Assembly (NCBI RefSeq): GCF_000800015.1
Contig: NZ_JUGR01000001.1
Coordinates: 2,418,001 to 2,482,000 of the forward strand
Source of the DNA: Terriglobus sp. TAA 43
GTDB lineage: Bacteria; Acidobacteriota; Terriglobia; Terriglobales; Acidobacteriaceae
Direction of reading: 5' to 3'
DNA length: 64,000 nucleotides
Below are positions 33,301-41,655 of the stretch, one piece after another. Numbering within the stretch: the first letter of the stretch is position 1; each line of letters starts with the position of its first letter. The notes beneath the pieces are model-generated. The model was given only the letters and a program-made list of their open reading frames with translations, made no database searches and had not been told where the DNA came from. Made by a program: the position numbers and the translations under genes.

Positions 33301-33349
33301 TTTCGCGTCTCCCGGGAGAAGGCATAAGGGGGCTTATGCCCGCGCGAAA
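33301..33349 (-). promoter_or_regulatory. Structured leader RNA, three-way-junction-like
   Basis: An outer stem pairs TTTCGCG (33301-33307) with CGCGAAA (33343-33349). It encloses two inner elements: the palindrome TCTCCCGGGAGA (33308-33319) and the hairpin GGCATAAG/CTTATGCC (33321-33340, GGGG loop). On the minus strand it lies directly before ATG 33295 and contains the GGGAGA that could serve as ribosome-binding site. A separate CCGCAC/GTGCGG stem lies at 33362-33378. Confidence 0.55.
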
Positions 33350-33406
33350 CCCGCAGGTTCTCCGCACATCGTGTGCGGCGTCTCATGGCGTCATGTTGGT
33401 TTTGAG

Positions 33407-33436
33407 AAAGTAAGTTCTCGCAAAAAACCAAGTCAA
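33407..33436 (-). promoter_or_regulatory. Weak candidate promoter of the phage-like block
   Basis: On the minus strand TTGACT (33436-33431) is followed after 18 bases by TACTTT (33412-33407). The -35 is good, the -10 is poor (3 of 6), so activation by a regulator would be needed. Confidence 0.3.
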
Positions 33437-33461
33437 CGCGAATTCAATAGAGAAAAAATCG

Positions 33462-33523
33462 AAAGTCGTAAGTCTGTATTGAAAGAAGTGGCAGGGGTAT
33501 ACCCACTATCCTAACGACTTTTT
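33462..33523. terminator. Nested hairpin with T-runs on both strands at the block head
   Basis: AAAGTCGT (33462-33469) pairs with ACGACTTT (33514-33521). Inside lie AGTGG (33487-33491) with CCACT (33503-33507) and the palindrome GGGTATACCC (33495-33504). T-rich tracts follow on each strand. It may be a bidirectional terminator, an operator or a small RNA. The remaining sequence from 33524 to 33745 holds nothing I can support. Confidence 0.5.
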
Positions 33524-33745
33524 CTTCGCCTTATATTCGCCCCAGCTCAAGACGTTGGCAAGCTTTTTCTTTCGTAAATCAGTGGATTTCCCAATCTGGT
33601 ATCTGCTCGAAGGACTTACAACTCCCAACCATCTGAAACGGAAGCAACATATCGAACCAACTCACAATGGATTCAAGCAACGAAGTATGGCAAAGACGTT
33701 ACATAGCCACTTGCTCCGCCGTCATCAAACTGCGAACCTAACCAC

Positions 33746-34741
33746 GTGAAGTTCCTTGGCTTCCTTCTCCTGCTCGTCCTCATCGCCTTAGGCGGTGCCG
33801 CTTACCTTGTCTACGCGCCGATTACGCCGTCGCAGGAAACCTTCGTCGATCTTCCCGTCGGCACCGGCACGCAAGCCATGGCGCAAAAGCTTCAGGACGC
33901 GCACGTCATCCGTACGCGTTATGCCTTCCTGATTCTTCGTGTTTGGAAAGGTGGCAACCTCAAAGCAGGCGAATACCGCTTCGCCGATCCCGCCTCCGCA
34001 CTCACGGTCTATCAGCGCATCGCACGCGGAGACGTCTACACACGCGCCGTCACCATCCCTGAAGGCTTCAACGTCTACGACATCGCCACAGCCATTGAAG
34101 CTGCAGGTCTCGGCACCCACGCCGCTTTCCTGGAAGCCACGCAAAAGAACACAGACCTCATCGCTGATCTGTCACCGAACGCGCAGACGCTCGAAGGTTT
34201 TCTCTACCCTGATACCTATCGCTTCAGCCGACACACCACGATGCGCACCATGCTCGACACGATGGTCCGCCGTTTCCGTAAAGAAACAGCGCTGCTCGAT
34301 CTTCAACAGCCACAGGCATGCGCCGGCCTCTGCACCTCGCTCGCACAGACCGTAACGCTCGCATCACTTGTAGAAAAAGAAGTTCACTTCGACGACGAAC
34401 GCACGCAAGCGGCAGGCGTCTTCATCAATCGTCTAAACCGCAACATGCCATTGCAGACAGATCCAACGGTTATCTACGCCGCGATACTCGCAGGACATTG
34501 GACTGGCGTCATTCATCGCAGTGACCTCGACCGCGACTCCCCATACAACACCTACAAACACCCAGGCCTGCCGCCCGCGCCGATCTGCTCACCAGGAGCC
34601 GCAGCGCTTAAAGCCGCATTGCATCCGGTCGACACCGAAGCCCTCTACTTCGTAGCGGACAACACTGGCCACACTCGCTTCTCCAGCAACATCAGCGAAC
34701 ACAACGCCAACGTAGCCGACTACCGCAAAGGCCAACAATAA
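33746..34741 (+). CDS. mltG: Endolytic murein transglycosylase MltG
   Basis: A 331-residue inner-membrane enzyme (YceG family) that cuts nascent glycan strands and may set their length. One N-terminal TM helix (FLGFLLLLVLIALGGAAYLVY), a LysM-like segment, then the catalytic domain: LEGFLYPDTYRF, LASLVEKEVHFDDER with the catalytic Glu, DPTVIYAA, and SPYNTYKHPGLPPAPICSPG. The start is GTG at 33746. It stands first in a plus-strand position after the phage-like block and converges on mnmG. Confidence 0.92.
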   Translation: MKFLGFLLLLVLIALGGAAYLVYAPITPSQETFVDLPVGTGTQAMAQKLQDAHVIRTRYAFLILRVWKGGNLKAGEYRFADPASALTVYQRIARGDVYTRAVTIPEGFNVYDIATAIEAAGLGTHAAFLEATQKNTDLIADLSPNAQTLEGFLYPDTYRFSRHTTMRTMLDTMVRRFRKETALLDLQQPQACAGLCTSLAQTVTLASLVEKEVHFDDERTQAAGVFINRLNRNMPLQTDPTVIYAAILAGHWTGVIHRSDLDRDSPYNTYKHPGLPPAPICSPGAAALKAALHPVDTEALYFVADNTGHTRFSSNISEHNANVADYRKGQQ

Positions 34742-34759
34742 GTTGTAGGGATAGGGCTG

Positions 34760-36727
34760 CTAGACCTTAGCAGTCTTCCGCCCTTCCACCTCAATCAACA
34801 GGTGGATCAGCGTAACCGCTGCAGGCGTAACGCCGGGAATGCGGCTCGCCTGCCCAATCGTCTGCGGACGCACACGCTCCAGCTTCTCCTGCATCTCGCG
34901 CGAAAGCCCACTGATACCGCGATACACAAACGAAGCCGGGATCACGTGCCCCTCGGCCTTCTTCAGCTTTTCAATCGACCGCCGCTGCTGCTCCAGATAG
35001 CCCGCAAACTTGATCTCCGTCTCTACTGCACGAAGTTCATTACGCACACGCGAAGTCATCGCCTCATCCGCATACTCGCGCAAGTCAGCAATCTTCTCGA
35101 TCTCCTCGCGCAGAAACGGAACCAGCATCTCCACACGGACTTCAGGCCGCTTCAACAACTGAGCGTAAGTCTGACCCCGGACCGAAGCAGTGGACACAAC
35201 CTCAGAACCATCCACCAACTCAGTCAGCATCAAGCTAACCGGCTGACTCGCTGATTCGCTAACGCGCTGCGTCTCCAACAAAACCGTCATCGCAGCCATG
35301 CGAGCCTGACGCGCTTCATAATCCGCCCACGCGTCATCCTCAATCAATCCAAGCCGACGCCCATGCGGAGTCAGACGACGATCAGCATTATCAATGCGCA
35401 AATGCAAACGAAACTCCGCCCGCGAGGTGAACATGCGGTAAGGCTCATTCGTTCCCTTGCTGATCAGGTCGTCAACCAGAATGCCGGTGTAACCCTCTGT
35501 GCGATCCAGCGTGAACGCAGGTTCATCCTTCACTGCAAGCGCCGCATTAATACCCGCCATCAAACCCTGACACGCAGCCTCTTCATAGCCGCTGGTGCCA
35601 TTGATCTGCCCAGCAAGATAAAGCCCATCAATCGACTTCACCTTCAACGCACGATCCAGCTCCGTGGGATCAATCGAGTCATACTCAATCGCATAACCCG
35701 GTCGCAGCATCGTCACATTCTCAAGACCCGGAATCGAACGCACCATCTGCAACTGCACATCGCGGGGCAGCGACGTGCTCATGCCGTTGATGTACACCTC
35801 ATCGGTGTTCAGTCCTTCCGGCTCCAGGAAGAACTGATGCTGCTCCTTATCCGGAAAGCGAACAATCTTGTCTTCAATGGAAGGACAGTAGCGCGGTCCA
35901 ATGCCTTCAATCCGTCCCGAGTACATCGCTGACCGATGCACGTTATCGCGAATCAACTGCAACAACGCAGGCGTGGTGTAAGCAATGTGGCAGGACACCT
36001 GCCGCAACTGCGGAACCTGCTTCGAGCGGAACGAAAACGGCGTGGGATCGTCATCGCCCGGCTGCTCTTCAAACTTCGACCAGTCAATGGTGCGGCCATC
36101 CAGCCGAGGCGGCGTTCCTGTCTTCAAACGGCATCCACGCAACCCCAGCTTCTTCAGGTTCTCGCCAAGAAAAACACTCGCAGCTTCTGTTGGAGTACGT
36201 CCCGCGCTGGTGCGTTCTTCACCGCAATGAATCAGGCCGTTAAGGAACGTACCAGTAGTAATAACAACAGCCTTAGCTCGGACCTCAGACCCATCGCGCA
36301 GCTTCAATCCAACACAGCGCCGCGGCGCTGATTCGCCACCGTCCTCCAGAACCACGTCAACAACTTCCGCTTCCACCACGGAAAGATTCGGCACACGCGC
36401 CAGCACCTCGCGCATCTTCACGCGATACATCGCCTTATCGCACTGCGCACGCGGCGACCACACAGCAGGGCCGCGCGATGTGTTCAACAGACGGAACTGA
36501 ATGCCACAGGCGTCAGCCACTTCGCCCATCACGCCACCGAGCGCATCCACTTCGCGTACAAGATGTCCCTTTGCAATGCCGCCGATCGCGGGGTTGCAGC
36601 TCATCTGCGCAACCATCTCCACGCTCAACGTGAACAGCGCGGTGCTCAGGCCCATGCGTGCCGAGGCAGCAGCAGCCTCACAACCGGCATGCCCAGCACC
36701 CACCACCAGCACATCGAACTGTCCCAT
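34760..36727 (-). CDS. mnmG: tRNA uridine-5-carboxymethylaminomethyl modification enzyme MnmG
   Basis: A 655-residue FAD protein that works with MnmE to add the carboxymethylaminomethyl group to U34 of several tRNAs. FAD motif [19 protein letters not shown], then [40 protein letters not shown] and [16 protein letters not shown] are family signatures. The C-terminal helical domain ends in [22 protein letters not shown] 36727 is chosen over a GTG at 36736; it has AGGGTG upstream. MnmE is not in the window. Confidence 0.95.
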   Translation of the reverse strand: MGQFDVLVVGAGHAGCEAAAASARMGLSTALFTLSVEMVAQMSCNPAIGGIAKGHLVREVDALGGVMGEVADACGIQFRLLNTSRGPAVWSPRAQCDKAMYRVKMREVLARVPNLSVVEAEVVDVVLEDGGESAPRRCVGLKLRDGSEVRAKAVVITTGTFLNGLIHCGEERTSAGRTPTEAASVFLGENLKKLGLRGCRLKTGTPPRLDGRTIDWSKFEEQPGDDDPTPFSFRSKQVPQLRQVSCHIAYTTPALLQLIRDNVHRSAMYSGRIEGIGPRYCPSIEDKIVRFPDKEQHQFFLEPEGLNTDEVYINGMSTSLPRDVQLQMVRSIPGLENVTMLRPGYAIEYDSIDPTELDRALKVKSIDGLYLAGQINGTSGYEEAACQGLMAGINAALAVKDEPAFTLDRTEGYTGILVDDLISKGTNEPYRMFTSRAEFRLHLRIDNADRRLTPHGRRLGLIEDDAWADYEARQARMAAMTVLLETQRVSESASQPVSLMLTELVDGSEVVSTASVRGQTYAQLLKRPEVRVEMLVPFLREEIEKIADLREYADEAMTSRVRNELRAVETEIKFAGYLEQQRRSIEKLKKAEGHVIPASFVYRGISGLSREMQEKLERVRPQTIGQASRIPGVTPAAVTLIHLLIEVEGRKTAKV

Positions 36728-36763
36728 CACGCCCACACCCTTATTCTACGAGGGTTTCGCGCA

Positions 36764-38065
36764 TTACCGCGGGGCCTGCAGATCGCCTGTAATATCTGTG
36801 GGATCCGGCTGTGGAGATTTCGGCGCGACCGGCCTCGCTACATCTGGACCAGTACTTGGCGGAGCAGCGGCAGGCGCTGGCAAAGCAGCCGGGGCCACGG
36901 GTGCTGGCGGTGTCGCAGCCGTCGGCGGCTTCTCCTCGTCAAAATCCTGTGCCGACCCATGCGAAGCCGCACCGCTATCCGCGGCAGCCTCTTTCGTTGC
37001 CATCAGCGTGCCATGCTCCACAGTGGGATCCTGCATTTCATTCGGCGCTGCAATCGGGACGGAAATTCCCGCAATCCGAATGAGATCGCGCGGATGCCCG
37101 TCCTCCACCTGGATGTAATGAATCCCGGGTGGCAGCTTGTCCGGCCGCGGAAATTCGATGATGTACCGGCCGCGCGCAAAATCCACTGGCTGCGCCAAAG
37201 ACTTCCCGAACCCTTGGGTTGAAGTTCCCAGCAGGATGCCACCACTTAATTCAGCCTGCGTCGTCATCGCCTGCACTGCGTCTGTATCGACACCCGGATT
37301 CATCGACGGCACAATCTGGGTCTGTCCACGGCCTTGCCGTCCCACGCTATAAGGAATGTTGATGGTCATCGCGGAAGAGTGGACGATGGGAAACATCGTA
37401 ATGCTGTTTTGTGTAAGCAGCCCATGGATGTCCTGCGCCAGTCGCTGATCCAGCTTGGCGCCCGGGCCAAGCGTCACCAGAATCTTTCTTCCCGGAAATT
37501 GCGAAAGCTTCTTGGCCGCATAGGTCACCATCTCCCAGTAGGTAAGCGGCCTCGGACAGGTCTGCTTCTTTCCGCTAAACGGCACCATGTCCGTGACCGT
37601 CTTCGCCGTCTGGCGTATCCAGTCTGCATCAAACGGCGCCATGTCCGGTCCGTATCGCCGCGCCGTGCATCCGTCCATCGCCAGAAAGGAGATATGGTCA
37701 CGCGGGCGCAACGACTCGATCAACGGCTCTACCGATTTCGGAAGGTCATTCCACAGTGGGTCATCTTTCACGCTGCCGCGGTCCACAAGCAGCGTGAGGT
37801 TGATAGGGTCTTCCCCCTCCAGGCGAATCCGTGCAGGATGTATCTGCCCAAGCCCGTCAATGGTGACTCGGAAACTGCCGTCTGGAATACGTGGAATCTG
37901 GTGCAGCGAACCGTTCAGAATCAGCACAGGAATCTGCACCAGGTTCACATAGACATGCAATGTGGATTTGTCATCGTCCATTTTTGCAGTTTGAGCACAG
38001 CAAATCTGGGCTGACAGGAATCCCGCAGCGCATACCGCCGCCGTTCTGGCAATCCATCGCAGCAT
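36764..38065 (-). CDS. Secreted VWA-related protein
   Basis: A 433-residue protein with a Sec signal (RTAAVCAAGFLSAQICCAQ). Residues about 30-300 match the acidobacterial VWFA-related layout: VYVNLVQIPVLILNG, LTLLVDRGSVKDD (a modified MIDAS DxGxS-like site), LRPRDHISFLAMDG and SQFPGRKILVTLGPGA. A Pro/Ala-rich tail of about 80 residues follows. Role unknown; probably extracytoplasmic. The standard MIDAS DxSxS is not intact, so metal-dependent binding is uncertain. Confidence 0.7.
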   Translation of the reverse strand: MLRWIARTAAVCAAGFLSAQICCAQTAKMDDDKSTLHVYVNLVQIPVLILNGSLHQIPRIPDGSFRVTIDGLGQIHPARIRLEGEDPINLTLLVDRGSVKDDPLWNDLPKSVEPLIESLRPRDHISFLAMDGCTARRYGPDMAPFDADWIRQTAKTVTDMVPFSGKKQTCPRPLTYWEMVTYAAKKLSQFPGRKILVTLGPGAKLDQRLAQDIHGLLTQNSITMFPIVHSSAMTINIPYSVGRQGRGQTQIVPSMNPGVDTDAVQAMTTQAELSGGILLGTSTQGFGKSLAQPVDFARGRYIIEFPRPDKLPPGIHYIQVEDGHPRDLIRIAGISVPIAAPNEMQDPTVEHGTLMATKEAAADSGAASHGSAQDFDEEKPPTAATPPAPVAPAALPAPAAAPPSTGPDVARPVAPKSPQPDPTDITGDLQAPR

Positions 38066-38112
38066 GACCGTGGAGACAAACTAGCACGCTGCATGGACGA
38101 TATGCACGCGCT

Positions 38113-39096
38113 CTAATCGAAGCGGGGCAAATGCCGGAGCTCTCCGGCAGGCACTAACTCTGTCGGCCAGCCAGCCTTCAGCCACGCGCGCAGCCCACCT
38201 TCAATTACGTGTACCTTTGTGCCACGCGATTCCATTGCGTATGCAATCCGAATGCTTGTGGCATCCCGCACACACGAACAGTACACGTAGATATCGCATT
38301 CCGGCGCCAGCGTCTCGCGCAAAGCGTCCAGCTCCACCCCCAGCCGATTCGGTTCCACCCGAATGCTGTTCTTGATCCGCAGCATCCCGGGGTCGTAATA
38401 ACCGTGGGAACGCACATCCGCAATCACAATCGGATGGCACGGATCAGGATTTTCCAGCCGCCGCACCACCTCATCCGCAGAGATACGATGCACATTACGG
38501 TAGCGGCGGTCGCGCAACGAAACAAAGACCCAAAGCGCTGCATAACCTGCCAAGATCAACAACACAAAGCCGACGGCAACATGGCCCACCACAGCTAGGG
38601 CATTCGTCACCACTTTGATGTAGCGGCTGGCGAAATATCCAACCCCCGTCCACACACACACATGCAGTGCCGCGCCCAACACGTCCAACTGCCAGAACTT
38701 CCAAAAACGCATGTTCAAACTGCCTGCAAGCGGCGGCGCCATGCTATTCAATCCGGGCAAAAACCGCGCAATCAACAGCACCCGGGGCCCGCGTTCATAA
38801 AAGAAATCCGCGGACCGGAAGATGCAGTTTTCTGGGTCCATCGTCAGCCGACACAGCCGCCCCAACAGCCACCACCCCGTCAGCCGGCCGCCGGTGTAAA
38901 GAATGCTTGCGCCAAGATTGTCAGCGAGTATCGCCAGTGGGATCAGTACCCCAGCGCGCAACAACCCACCATGCGCGGAAGCACCGGCCAGAATCAGCGC
39001 GAGCCCCGCCGGTAGCGGCAATCCCAAAGAGGACAGCATCAGCAGCCCCAGCACCGTCACGTATCCGTGCGCCGCAATCCACGCCGCCAAACTCAT
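38113..39096 (-). CDS. DedA-family membrane protein fused to a rhodanese domain
   Basis: A 327-residue protein. Residues 1 to about 195 form a DedA/SNARE-associated membrane domain (SSLGLPLPAGLALILAG, GRLTGWWLLGRL, FYERGPRVLLIARFLPGLNS with the family Arg). A soluble rhodanese domain follows (about 200-320): VIADVRSHGYYDPGML, YVYCSCVRDATSIRIA as active-site cysteine loop, GGLRAWLKAGWP. DedA proteins transport undecaprenyl phosphate or related lipids; the rhodanese could couple transport to sulfur or redox chemistry. Such fusions are known in Proteobacteria and Acidobacteria. The 249 bases between it and the S9 peptidase gene hold nothing clear. Confidence 0.85.
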   Translation of the reverse strand: MSLAAWIAAHGYVTVLGLLMLSSLGLPLPAGLALILAGASAHGGLLRAGVLIPLAILADNLGASILYTGGRLTGWWLLGRLCRLTMDPENCIFRSADFFYERGPRVLLIARFLPGLNSMAPPLAGSLNMRFWKFWQLDVLGAALHVCVWTGVGYFASRYIKVVTNALAVVGHVAVGFVLLILAGYAALWVFVSLRDRRYRNVHRISADEVVRRLENPDPCHPIVIADVRSHGYYDPGMLRIKNSIRVEPNRLGVELDALRETLAPECDIYVYCSCVRDATSIRIAYAMESRGTKVHVIEGGLRAWLKAGWPTELVPAGELRHLPRFD

Positions 39097-39345
39097 CTAC
39101 TGCCCTGCCTCCGGGAAATCTTGCAATGTGCCTTTGCTTGGATGCAGGGATCGGGAAAGAATCAGCTGGAGAGTTTGACGCAGCCAAGCCCGGCTTGAGA
39201 AACAATCACCTCATCAACACGTCGTTCCAAAGTGGGAAAACAGGCCATGCGGAGGGACCGCGTAACCGGAAACACCCGTCGCCAGAGCTTCGCTCGAAAC
39301 GAAATCGCTTTCTTTCCCAAGACTTGCAAAGGAAGGCGTGTTTCG

Positions 39346-41544
39346 CTACTTCCCCTTCAACTTCCGGTCAAAGAAATCAGCCGCAGCCTGATACGCCGCC
39401 ACCCAGTTCCGGTGCAGCAGAAAATCGTGTACCTCATCCGGAAAGATCTTCTCTTCTACATCAACGCCTTCGGCACGCAAAGCCGCGGCCAGCCGCACTG
39501 TCTGCCCGAACAACACATTGCGATCGTCATCGCCCTGCATCAACAACACGGGCGACTTCCACTTCGCCACATCTGCCATGGGCGAAGCAGCAAACGCAAT
39601 CTTCGCCCGCGCCGCCGCATCGTAATTCGGATCGCTGGTCTGCTTCCACGAATCCATCTCAAACGACCAGTCATGGACACCATGCAGATCGACACCGGCT
39701 ACAAAATCCGCAGAATCACGCGCAAGTGCAAGAGCCGTCATGTACCCGCCATAACTGCCGCCCCATGCGCCGATGCGTTTCGCATCCACATTCGGCTGCG
39801 CCTTCAACCACTTCACCGCACCTTCAATATCGCGATACTCCGAGCCGCCGAAGACGCCATAATCCTTAGCCTGCCGAAACTCCATGCCATAGCCAGTGCC
39901 ACTGCGATAGTTCACACTCAACACCGCATACCCACGCGACACGAAGTATTGATTCAGTTCATAAGCCTGCGCGTAATACTGCATGGCGTTGTAACCCAGC
40001 AGCATCTGCCTCCGCGATCCACCATGAAAGAAAACAATCGTCGGTAGCTTGTCGCCCGGCTTCGCGTTCGTGGGCAAAAACCACTGTCCATGAATCGAAA
40101 GCCCATCACTTGCAGGAAACACGACCATCTTCGGTTCAACAAATACCGTGGATCGTTGCAAATGAGCAGGGCTCGCGTGGTAGGGCACGAGTGGGGTTAA
40201 CCCTGCTCCTGCTTCACATCGATTGATGTCACGTTGAAGTCCATTGATCGCACAAGTGTGGAACAGAGGTCCTTTTTGAAAAGGGCGTGGCATGAGGAGG
40301 ACAGGCGCGAATGACACACGCCAGTTTGCCTGCATCGCAGCCATCTGCCCGTTCGCAAGGATTGTCGGATTCGTCTCCAGTCCCGTCCCCCATGTGGCTG
40401 GCTCAGGAGCAGGGCGATTCTGTTCCACAGACCAGATGTGTTTTCGGTCGATGTCGTCGGACTTTTCTGCTACTTGATTACTGCTGTAAACGATCCGTTC
40501 GCCATCCGTGACAACGTCATCGATCTCAAACTCACCGGGTGTCAGTTCCTTTGCCTGCTTCTCCCCAGGCAGCAGTGAGTAAAGGTGTAGCCATCCCGTC
40601 TTCTCCCACGCAAAAACAATCCGGCCATCCTTCATGCCCAGCAACTGGTTCGTCGCCACCATCTCGTGAAACAGCGAACCCGTACCCTTGTCCGCCTGCC
40701 AAATCTGCCTGCCTTCACCGCTCGCAACATCCGCCATCCGGATCGACCACGGCACCGGCACACTTCGCATCCAGCGCAGATCAAGTTCCGTCAACACAGG
40801 CGACTCACGGATGAACGCGATCCGCCGCGAATCTGCGGACCACACCGGATCATGATCTTTTCCGGTGCCTGGATCGACATACTCCAACGTCTTCGTTGCA
40901 AACGTAAACACGCCGATGAAACTGTGGTCGCCGCGCTCTGAAACAAACGCCAGCTTCGCGCCATCCAGAGAAGGCCGAAGTTGCGACGCATGACCCTCCG
41001 CAATCACAAGCTGCTCCGGCTGCTTTGCGGCATCCGTAACATCTGCGGCATAAATCTTTCCTTCATGCAGATAAAACATCCGCCTGCCATCCACAGAAAA
41101 CACAGGCTTATGCCCCGCGCCCACAACGCGCACAGCACCATCCCACGTAGCAATATCCACCCGCTGTTGCACGTCCTCCTGCAGATGCGCCGGATTCGCC
41201 GCCACCGGATGCTCACTGCCGTCCGGACCGGTGCCATGCGTGTAAGCCACGCGCTCACCGTCCGGCGACCAAATGATGTCGTCAATATCTTGTCCATCAT
41301 CCTGCGTGTAATGGGTCAGCGAACGTGCCTTCTCTGAGGGCGACGCAGCCCACACGTTGCGCTTCCCCTCGTCATCGACAAACCACGCCACGCGGCTTTT
41401 CGACGGCGCAGCAGTCAGTTGATTCATAAACGGAGCAGACAGCGCATCCGCCACGCTGAACGGCTTCTGCGCGATAGCAACAGAGACGGAGACACACAAC
41501 GCAACTACGGCGGGGAGAATTCGCATGGTCGGTGCTGTGAGCAT
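39346..41544 (-). CDS. S9 family prolyl oligopeptidase (DPP4/acylaminoacyl peptidase-like)
   Basis: A 732-residue secreted serine peptidase. Signal peptide from about residue 7 (RILPAVVALCVSVSVAIAQ), then a beta-propeller (PDGERVAYTHG, SADSRRIAFIRES, YSSNQVAEK). The alpha/beta-hydrolase domain has GGSYGGYM with the nucleophile Ser, LLMQGDDDRNVLFGQ with the Asp and DEVHDFLLHRNW with the His. About 50 residues just before the hydrolase domain (LMPRPFQKGPLFHTCAIN onward) do not fit the family and contain a palindrome-rich DNA segment. Start uncertain between 41544 and 41526. The reaction is likely dipeptide release in the periplasm. Confidence 0.88.
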   Translation of the reverse strand: MLTAPTMRILPAVVALCVSVSVAIAQKPFSVADALSAPFMNQLTAAPSKSRVAWFVDDEGKRNVWAASPSEKARSLTHYTQDDGQDIDDIIWSPDGERVAYTHGTGPDGSEHPVAANPAHLQEDVQQRVDIATWDGAVRVVGAGHKPVFSVDGRRMFYLHEGKIYAADVTDAAKQPEQLVIAEGHASQLRPSLDGAKLAFVSERGDHSFIGVFTFATKTLEYVDPGTGKDHDPVWSADSRRIAFIRESPVLTELDLRWMRSVPVPWSIRMADVASGEGRQIWQADKGTGSLFHEMVATNQLLGMKDGRIVFAWEKTGWLHLYSLLPGEKQAKELTPGEFEIDDVVTDGERIVYSSNQVAEKSDDIDRKHIWSVEQNRPAPEPATWGTGLETNPTILANGQMAAMQANWRVSFAPVLLMPRPFQKGPLFHTCAINGLQRDINRCEAGAGLTPLVPYHASPAHLQRSTVFVEPKMVVFPASDGLSIHGQWFLPTNAKPGDKLPTIVFFHGGSRRQMLLGYNAMQYYAQAYELNQYFVSRGYAVLSVNYRSGTGYGMEFRQAKDYGVFGGSEYRDIEGAVKWLKAQPNVDAKRIGAWGGSYGGYMTALALARDSADFVAGVDLHGVHDWSFEMDSWKQTSDPNYDAAARAKIAFAASPMADVAKWKSPVLLMQGDDDRNVLFGQTVRLAAALRAEGVDVEEKIFPDEVHDFLLHRNWVAAYQAAADFFDRKLKGK
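40164..40208. repeat. Inverted-repeat element inside the S9 peptidase gene
   Basis: GAGCAGGG (40164-40171) pairs with CCCTGCTC (40201-40208). The loop contains the CTCG/CGAG inner pair, and the palindrome GGGTTAACCC overlaps the right arm. A second palindrome-like block (CCTTTTTGAAAAGG) lies at about 40271. The surrounding about 150 bases encode residues unlike the peptidase family. Confidence 0.45.
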
Positions 41545-41655
41545 AACGCGATTTCCAGCGGATTTTGCGCAGCATGCACACGAACCGCAGTAGAATGAGT
41601 GCCGAACGTCGGCGGCCCCTCCGCCACCATCTCAGCGGCACAGGATACACACGTC

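Larger units (their letters stand above)
15299..33369 (-). mobile_element. Compact phage-like particle gene block (prophage remnant or domesticated element)
   Basis: About 18 kb of co-directional minus-strand genes: regulators, fibre-like proteins, terminase, portal, prohead protease, capsid, connector/neck, tail-like genes and a small coiled-coil/TM protein. Recognisable integrase, excisionase, repressor, replication, tape-measure and endolysin genes are absent. No direct-repeat attachment sites or tRNA were seen at either edge (purE side, mltG side). Base composition appears like the host genes. Left edge is set by the last phage-like gene and right edge by the first leader ORF; the true limits may include the A/T-rich region to about 33.75 kb. 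Confidence 0.75.

Noticed and set aside
33555-33749. 64-codon plus-strand frame before mltG
   Set aside because: Lacks a ribosome-binding site and motif, overlaps the mltG start, and lies in an A/T-rich region with random-looking composition.
39097-39345. Gap between the DedA-rhodanese and S9 peptidase genes
   Set aside because: No coding frame with a ribosome site or RNA structure was found; reported as empty.
38667-39869. 400-codon plus-strand frame over DedA and S9 peptidase genes
   Set aside because: Crosses two well-supported genes and the gap between them; Pro/Ser/Thr-rich without any motif.
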